Below are positions 11,548 through 19,832 of a stretch of DNA of 64,000 bases, piece after piece. The position numbers were made by a program, and so were the translations under genes. The notes below the pieces were generated by a model, which searched no databases, had not been told where the DNA came from, and worked only from the letters and a program-made list of their open reading frames with translations. Source of the stretch: Guyparkeria hydrothermalis (GTDB lineage Bacteria; Pseudomonadota; Gammaproteobacteria; Halothiobacillales; Halothiobacillaceae); NCBI RefSeq assembly GCF_023555375.1, contig NZ_JAJSEE010000001.1:62001-126000 (forward strand). Direction: 5' to 3'. Each line of letters starts with the position of its first letter. The stretch's first letter is position 1.

Positions 11548-12486
11548 ATGGCGCTTTTCGATTCCCACCGGCCCGGACTCAACCTGCTCCTGGTGCTGGT
11601 GGTGGTATCGATCGCCCTGATGAGCCTCGACCGGATCGGCACCCGCTGGGTCGGTCAGCTCGATCAGGGGCTGGGCGGGGCGACCGACGGCATCATCAAG
11701 ACCATCCACCAGCCGGTGGTCATGGCCCGCGGCATCGGGCAATGGTTCGTGGAACGCCGCGAGCTGCACGCCGAGGTCGAGCGCCTGCGCGAGGAGAACA
11801 CGCTGCTACGCGGCCAGATGCAGCAGTTCGTCGCCCTGCAACGCGAGGTAGACGAGCTCCGCGCCATGCTCGACGGCGAGGCGAGCACGATTCCGGGCGT
11901 ACTGCTCGCCCGGCGCATCGGTCACCCGCCCAGCCTGCGGGGCAATCTCTTCACCATCGGGCGCGGCTTTGGCGATGACGTGCGCCCCGGCGACCCGGTC
12001 ATCGACGCCCACGGGGTGGTCGGCCAGATCCTGCGCAGCACGCGCTTTGGGGCGACCGTCATCCAGCTGACCTCTCGCGACCACATGCTCTCGGTCATCC
12101 TCGGCGATACCGGCCGCAGTGCCCTGCTCCGGGGCACCGGCGACCGGCAACTGGTCGTTGAACGCGTGCCCGAGCGCACCGCGATCGAACCGGGCGACCT
12201 GCTGACCACCTCCGGCATCGACACCGCCTTCCCGCGCGGCTACCCGGTCGCCCGCGTGTCCACCATCGAGATGGACGAGGCCCAGGGCTTCATCCGGCTG
12301 ATTGCCGAACCGGTCGCCGACCTCGAACGTCTCGATCACGTGCTGGTGATTACCGAGCCCCCGGATGCCCCGGATGCCTCGCCCAAGGCAGGCGGAACAC
12401 CCGGGGAGACTCTCGAGCGCCCGGCCGTCGCGCCGGCACCAGACGAGTCCGCCACGACGGCTACGGGGGAGAGCGATGACGACTAG
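11548..12486 (+). CDS. mreC: rod shape-determining protein MreC
   Basis: Bitopic inner-membrane protein that links MreB to periplasmic wall enzymes. The 312-residue sequence shows a short cytoplasmic start, one membrane helix at about residues 10-27 (LNLLLVLVVVSIALMSL), a coiled coil at about 70-110 (ELHAEVERLREENTLLRGQM), then the two beta-barrel domains with GRGFGDDVRPGDPVI and VVGQILRSTRFGATVIQLT. The C-terminal 35 residues are Pro/Asp-rich and probably disordered. It overlaps the mreD start by 11 bases. Confidence 0.95.
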   Translation: MALFDSHRPGLNLLLVLVVVSIALMSLDRIGTRWVGQLDQGLGGATDGIIKTIHQPVVMARGIGQWFVERRELHAEVERLREENTLLRGQMQQFVALQREVDELRAMLDGEASTIPGVLLARRIGHPPSLRGNLFTIGRGFGDDVRPGDPVIDAHGVVGQILRSTRFGATVIQLTSRDHMLSVILGDTGRSALLRGTGDRQLVVERVPERTAIEPGDLLTTSGIDTAFPRGYPVARVSTIEMDEAQGFIRLIAEPVADLERLDHVLVITEPPDAPDASPKAGGTPGETLERPAVAPAPDESATTATGESDDD

Positions 12487-12949
12487 CTGGTTCGCGATTC
12501 TCCTGACGAGCATTGCGGCGCTGGCACTGACCCTGCTGCCGCTGCCGGCGGCCGTGCAGGTGCACAACCCGCAATGGCTGCTGCTCACGGTGATCTTCTG
12601 GTCGCTCTACCGCCCGGCTCAGGCCGGACTGATCTATGCTTGGATCGCCGGGCTGATGCTCGACGTGGCCACCAACGGGCTGCTGGGACTCAACGCCCTG
12701 CTGTTCACCCTGACGGTCTTCCTCGTCCTGTCCCTGCGACAACGCCTCAGCGTGGCCCCACTGCTCTCCCAGGCGCTGCTGATCGCGACATTCACCCTGG
12801 TGTTCCTGATGGTGGCCCTGTGGGTCGAGGGCGTGGCCAACGATCTGGTCTCCATGGCCACCTACCTCTCGCGGGCGCTGAGCAACCTGGCGGCCTGGCC
12901 GGTGGTGTTCTTCCTGCTCAGCCGACTGGCACGCATCTCGGAGCGTTGA
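12476..12949 (+). CDS. mreD: rod shape-determining protein MreD
   Basis: Integral membrane partner of MreC. The 157-residue protein has about five hydrophobic helices (ILLTSIAALALTLLPLP, LLLTVIFWSLY, the GLIYAWIAGLMLDVATNGLLGLNALLFTLTVFLV block, and two C-terminal helices). The GLMLDVATNGLLGLNAL stretch is typical of MreD. The frame is open 37 codons further upstream inside mreC, but the conserved start is the ATG at 12476. Convergent with dgkA, 35 bp away. Confidence 0.93.
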   Translation: MTTSWFAILLTSIAALALTLLPLPAAVQVHNPQWLLLTVIFWSLYRPAQAGLIYAWIAGLMLDVATNGLLGLNALLFTLTVFLVLSLRQRLSVAPLLSQALLIATFTLVFLMVALWVEGVANDLVSMATYLSRALSNLAAWPVVFFLLSRLARISER

Positions 12950-12984
12950 CCCGGAGCTCGGGCCTCCCCGGGCCCGGGACCACG

Positions 12985-13347
12985 TCAGTCGAACAACAGC
13001 ACGCCCCAGACCACGGCGGCGATCACGATCGCCATCAACACGGCCGCCGAGCCGACGTCCTTGGCGCGTCCGGACAGCTTGTGCGGATCGTGTCCGATAC
13101 GATCGACCACCGCCTCGATTCCGGTGTTGATCAGCTCGACCATCAGCACCTGCAGCACGACCGCGATCAGCAGCGCCCGCTCAAGCGCGGTGTCGCCGAC
13201 GAACCACGCCGCCGGCACGGCCCCCAGCGCCACCACGATCTCCTGACGGAACGCCTCCTCCTTGCGCCATGCCGCGCGTAACCCTTGCAGGGAATAGCGC
13301 AACGCAAACCACACGCGCCGGAGCCCGTAATTCTGTTCGGATGCCAT
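12985..13347 (-). CDS. dgkA: diacylglycerol kinase
   Basis: Small trimeric inner-membrane kinase that recycles diacylglycerol to phosphatidic acid. The 120-residue protein matches the family length and has the catalytic stretch RKEEAFRQEIVVALG (Glu near residue 30) and VELINTGIEAVVDRIG (family signature, Glu near residue 70), with three membrane helices. Start at 13347 is chosen because GGAGAG precedes that ATG; an upstream in-frame start would add 17 unrelated residues. It follows gcvH on the same strand by 73 bp. Confidence 0.95.
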   Translation of the reverse strand: MASEQNYGLRRVWFALRYSLQGLRAAWRKEEAFRQEIVVALGAVPAAWFVGDTALERALLIAVVLQVLMVELINTGIEAVVDRIGHDPHKLSGRAKDVGSAAVLMAIVIAAVVWGVLLFD

Positions 13348-13420
13348 CGGCCTCTCTCCGGCTTGGTATCGAGCCTGTCTTTCGTCCCTGGCGGCCAATC
13401 GGTCAAACGCGCCGCCGCGG

Positions 13421-13801
13421 TCAGTCGGTCGCCTCGAGCATGCGCCCGTACTCGTCGGGGCTCATCCAGTCGGCCGGTTCGCCCTCCATGCGGATCTTGA
13501 GGATCCAGCCCTCGTCGAGCGGATCGTCGTTGATCAGTTCGGGACTGTCCTCGAGTGCCTCGTTGATCTCGAGCACCTCGCCATCAACCGGGCAAAGCAC
13601 GTCCGATGCCGCCTTGACCGACTCGAGCGTGGCGCAAGGCGCGCCCTCGGAAACCGCCTGCCCGACGTCCGGCAGGTCGGCGAACACCACGTCGCCCAGC
13701 ATCTCCTGACCCTGCTCGGTCACGCCCACGGTGATTACGTCGTCCTCGACGGTGTACCACTCGTGGGTTTCGCCGTAGCGCCGATCCTGCCGAATTTCCA
13801 T
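13421..13801 (-). CDS. gcvH: glycine cleavage system H protein
   Basis: Lipoyl carrier protein of the glycine cleavage system. The 126-residue protein has HEWYTVEDDVITVGVTEQG at the N-terminus and the lipoylation site in ATLESVKAASDV (Lys near residue 65). AAGGAG lies six bases before the ATG. gcvT and gcvP are not in the window; a free-standing H protein can also take part in lipoate transfer. The downstream gene is dgkA, which has no evident metabolic link. Confidence 0.95.
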   Translation of the reverse strand: MEIRQDRRYGETHEWYTVEDDVITVGVTEQGQEMLGDVVFADLPDVGQAVSEGAPCATLESVKAASDVLCPVDGEVLEINEALEDSPELINDDPLDEGWILKIRMEGEPADWMSPDEYGRMLEATD

Positions 13802-14040
13802 GGGCGACTCCTTACATCAGGTTAAGCGGGTAAACAGGCCCGCGATTCTGGCACAAACCACGGCCCTTCTCGATTACCGGCCTCGCCACACCGCGGCATT
13901 TGCCGCACCGCATGGGCCACCTGCCACGGATTGCCTCCCTCGGACAACGACAAATCAATGGGTTATCGATGGCCCGGTTTCTGCAAACCAGAGGGGAACC
14001 AATCGTGACGTATAACGAACCATCGAGGGATGACCACCGC

Positions 14041-16083
14041 ATGACCGTCTGCCGCCCCCTGCATCGACCCACCCTGCTGCGCGCCTCGATCCTCGCCGGC
14101 CTGATGACCACTTGCCAGGCCGCTGAGGCCGAGGGCCTGGAGACGATCCTGATCACCGCCGCCGAACCGCCGGCGATCGACGAACCGGCCACGCTGACGG
14201 GCGAGGAAACCGCGCCCAGGGCCGACCTGGCCGAAACACTGCGCGAGATCAGCGGGGTGGAGGCCGGCAGGATGTCGGGGCACGGGCTCGATCCGATCAT
14301 TCGCGGGCAACGGGAACACCAGCTCAATGTGCTCCTCGACGGCGCGGGCATCGCCAACGCCTGCCCCAACCGCATGGACCCGCCGACGAGCTTCGGCAAT
14401 CTGGCCGGCTTTGATGCCGTCGAGGTACACAAGGGGGTGACCTCCCTCACCCGGGGCCCGGGCGGCAGCGGCGGCCGCATCGAGCTCACCCGCAACACCG
14501 TCGAGCGTGCCGCCGAAGCCGGCATGCAGTCACGCCTCGGTTTTGCCACCAGCAGCAACGGCCTGGCCGACCAGACCAGCGCGGACGTGCTACTCAGCGA
14601 CGGCAACGCCTACGGCCGCGTGATCGGCCAGATCGGCAACGGCGAGAACTACGAGGACGGTGACGGCAACGAAGTGCCCTCGTCGTTCAAGCAGCGCAGC
14701 GGCACGATCATCGGCGGCTACCGCGTGTCGGAGGCGACCGGTATCGAGGTGTCCATCGATCGCAACCGGATGCTCGATACCCGCTACGCCGGTTCCGGCA
14801 TGGATTCGGTGTTCGACAACGCCACCATCTATCGCCTCGACGGCCGTCTCGGCGATCTCGAGGGTCCGGTCGATGCCCTGCGGCTCGAGGTCTCGCGCGC
14901 GAATGTCGATCACCTCATGGACAACTACAGCCTGCGCGAGCTTACCGCCCCGATGCCCATGGAAGCGCCGGCCGAATCGCACACCACCACCGCGCGCCTG
15001 ACCGCGTCTTCCCGCATCCACCAGGTCGAGCTCGATTACGGCCTCGATTTCCAGCGCGTCGAACAGGATGCCCAAGCGTTCAATGGGATGACCGACATGC
15101 TGATGTTCCGCCAATGGCCCGATGGCCGGACCGACCAGATGGGTGCCTTTGTCGAAGGCGACTGGCAAGTGGATGCACGCAATGCGCTGCGCGCCGGCCT
15201 GCGGGTGGATCGTTTCGAGAGCGAGATCGATTCGCGCCTCGACAAGAGCATCGCGACGCACCCGATGGTGCCGATCGCCATCCGCGAGTCCGCCCGAGAG
15301 ATGAAGAGCGACTCGGCGATCAGCGCCCTGCTCCGCTACCACCACACGTTCACCGGCAATCTCGCGGGGCACGTGGGGATCAGCCGAACCGCGGTCGCCC
15401 CGAACCTCACCCAGCGCTACCTCAGCACGCTGATGAACGGCAACCTCATGAAGGTGGGCAACCCGGACCTCGAACCCGAGATCCATCACCAGGTCGAGAC
15501 CGGCCTGTCCTGGCAAGGCGAGCGGCTCGTTACCAACGCCAACCTGTACGTCGACCAGGTCGACAACTACATCCTGCAGGATCGGCAGATCGCGGGCCTG
15601 ATGCCGATGACCACGAGTTTCCGCAACGTCGACGCGCGCCTTTACGGCGGCGAGCTCGACCTGAGCTACGCGGTGACCGACTGGTTGACGACCCAGGCCC
15701 AGGTCAGCTACGTGCGTGGCCGCAACACCAGCGATTCCCGCGATTTGCCGCAGATCCCGCCGTTGTCGGGGAATCTCGGCCTGCACGCCGAGCGAGGCGC
15801 CCTCGACGGCGCCGTGGTCCTGCGCTGGGCCGCGCGCGCCGAGGCCATCGATGAACAAAGCGGACTCGACACCTCCGAGACCGCCGGCTACGCCGTGCTC
15901 GACCTCACTGCCGGCTACGACATCCACCGCCACTGGCGCCTCGAGGCCGGTATCGACAATCTCTTCGACCGAACCTACGCCCAGCACGTCAACCGTGCCT
16001 ACAGCAGCGTGTTCGGCGACCCGACCGCGCGCATCAACGAACCGGGCCGCACCGTCTGGGCGCGCCTGACCGCCACCTTCTGA
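14041..16083 (+). CDS. TonB-dependent copper receptor, OprC/NosA-like
   Basis: Outer-membrane 22-strand barrel with plug, 680 residues after choosing the ATG at 14041, which gives a clean signal peptide (TLLRASILAGLMTTCQAAEA). The plug contains the family-typical NACPNRMDPPTSFGNLAGFDAVEVHKG. As I recall it, the OprC copper site is a CxxxM and HxM pair about 180 residues apart; here Cys108-PNR-Met112 and His291-Leu-Met293 stand 183 apart, supporting copper as the substrate. The barrel ends NEPGRTVWARLTATF with the usual terminal Phe. No TonB, NosZ or copper ATPase is adjacent. A strong terminator follows. An upstream in-frame start at 13900 would place 47 non-signal residues in front and is disfavoured. 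Confidence 0.88.
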   Translation: MTVCRPLHRPTLLRASILAGLMTTCQAAEAEGLETILITAAEPPAIDEPATLTGEETAPRADLAETLREISGVEAGRMSGHGLDPIIRGQREHQLNVLLDGAGIANACPNRMDPPTSFGNLAGFDAVEVHKGVTSLTRGPGGSGGRIELTRNTVERAAEAGMQSRLGFATSSNGLADQTSADVLLSDGNAYGRVIGQIGNGENYEDGDGNEVPSSFKQRSGTIIGGYRVSEATGIEVSIDRNRMLDTRYAGSGMDSVFDNATIYRLDGRLGDLEGPVDALRLEVSRANVDHLMDNYSLRELTAPMPMEAPAESHTTTARLTASSRIHQVELDYGLDFQRVEQDAQAFNGMTDMLMFRQWPDGRTDQMGAFVEGDWQVDARNALRAGLRVDRFESEIDSRLDKSIATHPMVPIAIRESAREMKSDSAISALLRYHHTFTGNLAGHVGISRTAVAPNLTQRYLSTLMNGNLMKVGNPDLEPEIHHQVETGLSWQGERLVTNANLYVDQVDNYILQDRQIAGLMPMTTSFRNVDARLYGGELDLSYAVTDWLTTQAQVSYVRGRNTSDSRDLPQIPPLSGNLGLHAERGALDGAVVLRWAARAEAIDEQSGLDTSETAGYAVLDLTAGYDIHRHWRLEAGIDNLFDRTYAQHVNRAYSSVFGDPTARINEPGRTVWARLTATF

Positions 16084-16125
16084 TCCCTTGCTCTCTCCAG
16101 ACTGTCACGCCGCGGCGTGGCCTTG

Positions 16126-16152
16126 CGGCAGCCATGGGCTGCCGTTTTTTTT
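16126..16152 (+). terminator. rho-independent terminator after the copper receptor
   Basis: CGGCAGCC-ATG-GGCTGCCG forms a perfect 8-bp stem followed by eight T. It lies 43 bp after the receptor stop. Confidence 0.9.
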
Positions 16153-16189
16153 GCTGCCGAGATCGCCCCACGCACGCCGGCACCGCAAA

Positions 16190-16225
16190 CGAAAAGCCCC
16201 GTGCCGGCATGCACCGACACGGGGC
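16190..16225 (-). terminator. rho-independent terminator after the sigma-54 activator
   Basis: On the minus strand GCCCCGTG and CACGGGGC pair around a loop of about 14 bases and are followed by TTTT. It lies 23 bp past the stop of the activator gene, facing the terminator of the convergent receptor gene. Confidence 0.8.
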
Positions 16226-16248
16226 TGAGGGCCCGATGAGCCGCGCCG

Positions 16249-17220
16249 CTATTCGATGGCAAACTTCTTCAGGCGATAGAGAAACGTATCGCGACTGAGA
16301 TGGAGCAGGCGCGCGGCGCGCGACTTGTTGCCACCGCTCTGGACCAGGGCCTGGCGCAGCAGGTCGCTCTCGACGGCCTCCAGGTCGACGCCGCCCTCAG
16401 GCAGCAGGAAACCGGGGGCGATCGGTCCGCCGTGCTCGCTCTGGGCCGCCGAGCGCATCGCCGGCGGCAATGCCTCGACGTCGACTACCCCACCCGGGTG
16501 GAAGATCACCAGCCGCTCGGCGAGCTGCTTGAGCTCCCGGACGTTGCCCGGCCAGCGGTAGCGCCGCAGCACGCCGGTGGCACGCGCGGTCAGCCGCGGC
16601 AAGGCCACCCCGTTGCGGGCCGCGTTCTCCTCCAGAAAGCGGCCGAACAGCCAGTCGACGTCGCCCTGACGATCCCGCAGCGGCAACAGCTCGATCGGCA
16701 CGCCCGCCAGGCGGAAGTACAGGTCGGCGCGGAACTCGCCTGCCTCGACCATGCCGGCGAGATCCCGATGAGTCGCCGCCACCACGCGCAGGTCGACCCG
16801 GCGCGTGCCGGTCTCGCCCACGGCGCGCGTCTCGCCGCTCTCCAGAAGCCGCAGCAGTTTGGCCTGCAGCGCCAACGGCAACTCGCCCAACTCGTCGAGA
16901 AACAGCGTGCCGCCATCGGCCTGGTCGACCAGGCCCGGCTGGTCGGCGAGCGCCCCGGTGAACGCCCCACGCCGATGGCCAAACAGGGTCGATTCGGCCA
17001 GCTCGTCGGGAATGGTGGCGCAGTTGACCGTCACCAGCGGACGCGCGGCGCGCGGCGAGCCGGCGTGGATGGCCCGGGCCGCCAGTTCCTTGCCGGTGCC
17101 GGTCTCGCCGGTGATCAGCACCGTCGCCTCGGTCGCCGCGACCAGCCCGATGCTGCGCAGCGTGGACTCGAAACGTGGCGACTGGCTCTGCAATGCCTCA
17201 AGATAGGGGTTCGCGTTCAT
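16249..17220 (-). CDS. sigma-54-dependent transcriptional activator without a sensor domain
   Basis: A 323-residue AAA+ enhancer-binding protein. It has Walker A GETGTGKE, the sigma-54 contact loop GAFTGA (intact), Walker [13 protein letters not shown], a sensor I region and [18 protein letters not shown], then a Fis-type HTH at the C-terminus ([25 protein letters not shown]). The N-terminus is only about 20 residues before the AAA+ domain, so there is no receiver, GAF or PAS domain; it resembles PspF-like regulators in architecture. The start at 17220 ([14 protein letters not shown]) replaces a longer frame from 17271. Target genes are not evident; amt at 45579 has a sigma-54 promoter but its site is NtrC-like. 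Confidence 0.9.
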   Translation of the reverse strand: MNANPYLEALQSQSPRFESTLRSIGLVAATEATVLITGETGTGKELAARAIHAGSPRAARPLVTVNCATIPDELAESTLFGHRRGAFTGALADQPGLVDQADGGTLFLDELGELPLALQAKLLRLLESGETRAVGETGTRRVDLRVVAATHRDLAGMVEAGEFRADLYFRLAGVPIELLPLRDRQGDVDWLFGRFLEENAARNGVALPRLTARATGVLRRYRWPGNVRELKQLAERLVIFHPGGVVDVEALPPAMRSAAQSEHGGPIAPGFLLPEGGVDLEAVESDLLRQALVQSGGNKSRAARLLHLSRDTFLYRLKKFAIE

Positions 17221-17329
17221 GACTTTGTGTCCGCAACGTGACTGGTTCGGGCGGTAGTCTACCGCCGCCAACCGTCATGATAAAGCAGGCTTTTGCCACC
17301 CAAACCCGACTCAATCACCCGGAGATACG

Positions 17330-18595
17330 ATGCCCGATTCGGTCACCGACAACCTCGAGTGCTACATCGTCGGCGGCGCCGTGCGCGATCGATTGCTCGG
17401 TCGCGAGGTCGTCGACCGCGACTGGGTCGTGGTGGGGGCCACGCCCGAGGCAATGCTCGAACGCGGGTTTCGCCAGGTCGGCGCCGATTTTCCCGTGTTC
17501 CTGCATCCCGAGACCGGTGAGGAGTACGCGCTGGCCCGCACCGAGCGCAAGCAGGGCCGGGGTTACCACGGCTTTGCCGTCCACGCCGCCCCCGAGGTCA
17601 CGCTCGAGGACGATCTCGCGCGGCGGGATCTGACCATCAACGCGATGGCGATGCGGGAGGACGGCGAACTGGTGGACCCCTTCGGCGGTCAGGCCGATCT
17701 CGAGGCGCGCCGACTGCGCCACGTCGGCCCGGCCTTCGTCGAAGACCCGCTGCGCGTACTGCGCGTGGCGCGCTTCGCCGCGCAACTGGGCGCACACGGC
17801 TTCGAGGTCGACGGTGCCACCGCCGCGCTGATGCGGGAGATGAGCCACAGCGGCGAGCTTGCCGACCTGGTCCCGGAACGCGTCTGGGCCGAGACCGTCA
17901 AGGCCCTGGGCACCGAGCGGCCCTCGCGTTACTTCGCGGTGCTTCACGAGGTCGATGCCCTCGGCGCGACCTTCCCCGAGGTCGAGGCCCTGTTCGGCGT
18001 GCCACAGCCCGAGGAATACCACCCGGAGGTAGACACCGGCATCCACACCCTGCTGGTGCTGGATGCCGCCGCCGGGCTGAGCGACTCGGTCGCGGTGCGC
18101 TTCGCCGCCGTCTGCCACGACCTGGGAAAGGCCCTGACCCCGCGCGAGGAATGGCCGAGTCACATCGGCCACGAACGGCGTGGCATCCAGCCGACCCGGG
18201 CGCTCTGCGAACGCCTGCGCACCTCCAAGGCGGTCCGCGAACTGGCCATCACCGTCACCGCCCAGCACGGTCGCATCCATCGGGCCCTGGAGATGCGGGA
18301 TGCCACGCTGGTGGACCTGCTCGACGAGCTCGACGCCCTGCGACGCCCGGAACGCTTCGACGACATCCTCACCGTCTGCCACGCCGACTCGCGCGGCAAA
18401 CCGGGCAAGGAATCGGTCGACTACCCGGAGGGCGACTGGCTGCGCCGGGTGCGCGCCGCGGTCGCGGCCGTCTCGCCCCAGCCGTTGCTCGAACGGGGCA
18501 TTCGCGGCAAGGCACTCGGCGAGGCCCTGAGGCGGGAACGCATCCGTGCGGTCGCTGCCTTGCGCGCGGCCCCGGAAGACGGCGACTCGACCTGA
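17330..18595 (+). CDS. cca: multifunctional CCA tRNA nucleotidyltransferase
   Basis: Adds or repairs the 3' CCA of tRNA. The 421-residue protein has the class II nucleotidyltransferase head (YIVGGAVRDRLLG, DRDWVVVG with the catalytic Asp pair near residues 29-31), RRDLTINAMA and EDPLRVLRVARFAAQ, then an HD phosphohydrolase domain (FAAVCHDLGKALTP near residue 255), which in Gammaproteobacteria gives phosphatase and 2',3'-cyclic phosphodiesterase activity. Length equals the Gammaproteobacterial form. Its last 175 bases are also read antisense by the extended hydrolase frame described next, a consequence of the repeat inserted 9 bp after the cca stop. Confidence 0.96.
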   Translation: MPDSVTDNLECYIVGGAVRDRLLGREVVDRDWVVVGATPEAMLERGFRQVGADFPVFLHPETGEEYALARTERKQGRGYHGFAVHAAPEVTLEDDLARRDLTINAMAMREDGELVDPFGGQADLEARRLRHVGPAFVEDPLRVLRVARFAAQLGAHGFEVDGATAALMREMSHSGELADLVPERVWAETVKALGTERPSRYFAVLHEVDALGATFPEVEALFGVPQPEEYHPEVDTGIHTLLVLDAAAGLSDSVAVRFAAVCHDLGKALTPREEWPSHIGHERRGIQPTRALCERLRTSKAVRELAITVTAQHGRIHRALEMRDATLVDLLDELDALRRPERFDDILTVCHADSRGKPGKESVDYPEGDWLRRVRAAVAAVSPQPLLERGIRGKALGEALRRERIRAVAALRAAPEDGDST

Positions 18596-19785
18596 GTCAC
18601 CAGGGGAAACTCTGCACGATTCGATGGCATCTCTGGCTCGCGGGTTTGTTCGCAATCAAGGCGCCGGACCGAAGGCGGGCTTATTGCCCGTCGAGGGACG
18701 GCAACGCCGAGTGCGGACAAACCCGCGAGCCCCGTCCGGGCGGGCCTCCAAGGGCCCCATCTGCGGCGTTGCAGCCCTTGTAAAGGGCGACGGCCCTTCT
18801 CGGCGGACTGCGCCTTGCATCTGGGCCCTTGGAGGTCCCGCAGAGACGTCATCGAATCGTGCAGAGTTTCCCTAGCCGGCGTGCCAGCCTCGGCGCTCGC
18901 ATGAACCGGCCCGGGCATCCCATCATCCGGGGTTGCCGGACCAAGTAAGAACCGCGACACCGTCGCCAGCACTTCCTCGCCGAACGGGAACACGTTCGAC
19001 AGGCTGATCACCAGCCCGGCATGACGCAGGTTATCCACGCGCAACAACTCCACCGGCACGCCGGACTGTTCCAGCCGGCGGGCGAGGCGCTCGGTGTTGC
19101 GCGGATCGACCACCGGATCGTCCGCGCTCACCACCAGCAGCGTCGGCGGCACGTCGGCATCGACCCAGTTGACCGGCTGGCTGGATGCCAACGGGTCGGC
19201 CGGCTCGAAGATGCGCTCGAGCGTGGCGTCGTTCAACGGCAGGAAATCGTAGGGGCCGGCAAGTCCCGCCCAGCTGGCAATCCAGTCGCGCCCGCCACCC
19301 ACGGACTCGAGATAGCGTGCATCGGTGACCAGCATCGCGGCGTTGTACGCGCCGGCCGAATGCCCCAACAGCGATAGCCGTGCGGGATCGCCGCCGTACG
19401 CCGTGGCCTGCTCGCGGGCCCAGGCCACCGCGCGGGCCGAGTCGCACAGGAACGCCGGGTAGCGCACCTCCGGGTAGACGCGGTAGTCCGGAATCATCAC
19501 CACCAGTCCGCGACTCGCCAGTGTCCGCCCCAGGAACCCGTAGGTGGAACGATCGCCCGACTGCCAGCTACCGCCCCAGAAAAACACCACCACGGGCGCG
19601 TCGGTCGCATCGACGGGGCGGTAGACGTCCAGCGACAACTCGCGCTCGGCATCGAAGACCACGTCACGGGTCACGGCCACCGATTCGCTCGGTGCGAGTG
19701 ACTCGAGGACCCGCGCCCCCGAACAGGCAGTCAGGTTCAGCAGGGTCACACTCGCCGCGGTGATCGCGGTCAGGATTCGTTTCAC
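18421..19785 (-). CDS. alpha/beta hydrolase lipoprotein, C-terminus extended by a repeat
   Basis: A lipoprotein of the BD-FAE/esterase type: signal MKRILTAITAASVTLLNLTAC with lipobox Cys21, oxyanion region FFWGGSWQSGDR (about 69-79), nucleophile GHSAGA with Ser143, acid in SADDPVVDP (about 220-228) and His in NLRHAGL (about 255). The recognisable enzyme ends by residue 304. From 305 to about 393 the frame runs through the inverted-repeat element at 18604-18872, which has no stop in this frame, and then 61 residues antisense to cca. The native stop was therefore probably lost on insertion. Whether the long form is stable is unknown. A carboxylesterase or lipase role is likely; substrate unknown. 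Confidence 0.8.
   Translation of the reverse strand: MKRILTAITAASVTLLNLTACSGARVLESLAPSESVAVTRDVVFDAERELSLDVYRPVDATDAPVVVFFWGGSWQSGDRSTYGFLGRTLASRGLVVMIPDYRVYPEVRYPAFLCDSARAVAWAREQATAYGGDPARLSLLGHSAGAYNAAMLVTDARYLESVGGGRDWIASWAGLAGPYDFLPLNDATLERIFEPADPLASSQPVNWVDADVPPTLLVVSADDPVVDPRNTERLARRLEQSGVPVELLRVDNLRHAGLVISLSNVFPFGEEVLATVSRFLLGPATPDDGMPGPVHASAEAGTPARETLHDSMTSLRDLQGPRCKAQSAEKGRRPLQGLQRRRWGPWRPARTGLAGLSALGVAVPRRAISPPSVRRLDCEQTREPEMPSNRAEFPLVTQVESPSSGAARKAATARMRSRLRASPSALPRMPRSSNGWGETAATAARTRRSQSPSG
18604..18872 (+). repeat. structured inverted-repeat element, copy A
   Basis: A 269-bp unit bounded by 32-bp terminal inverted repeats (18604-18635 and 18841-18872, beginning GGGAAACTCTGCACG). 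Inside lie two arms: 18636-18654 with 18712-18730 (19 bp, one mismatch or wobble) enclosing a hairpin at 18674-18692, and 18742-18757 with 18823-18838 enclosing the hairpin GCCCTT-GTA-AAGGGC at 18774-18788. Nearly identical units occur at 37038-37305 (opposite orientation) and 58497-58764. It starts 9 bp after the cca stop and interrupts the 3' end of the opposing hydrolase gene. No transposase is encoded; it looks like a non-autonomous (MITE-like) element. Arms and boundaries were read directly. Confidence 0.92.
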
Positions 19786-19832
19786 GCGTTTGCTCCGTGG
19801 TCATCGCGCAGGGCCACGGAGTGTAGACCGAC

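Noticed and set aside
14590-15987. A 465-residue minus-strand frame inside the copper receptor gene
   Set aside because: Shadow of the receptor; no start signal.
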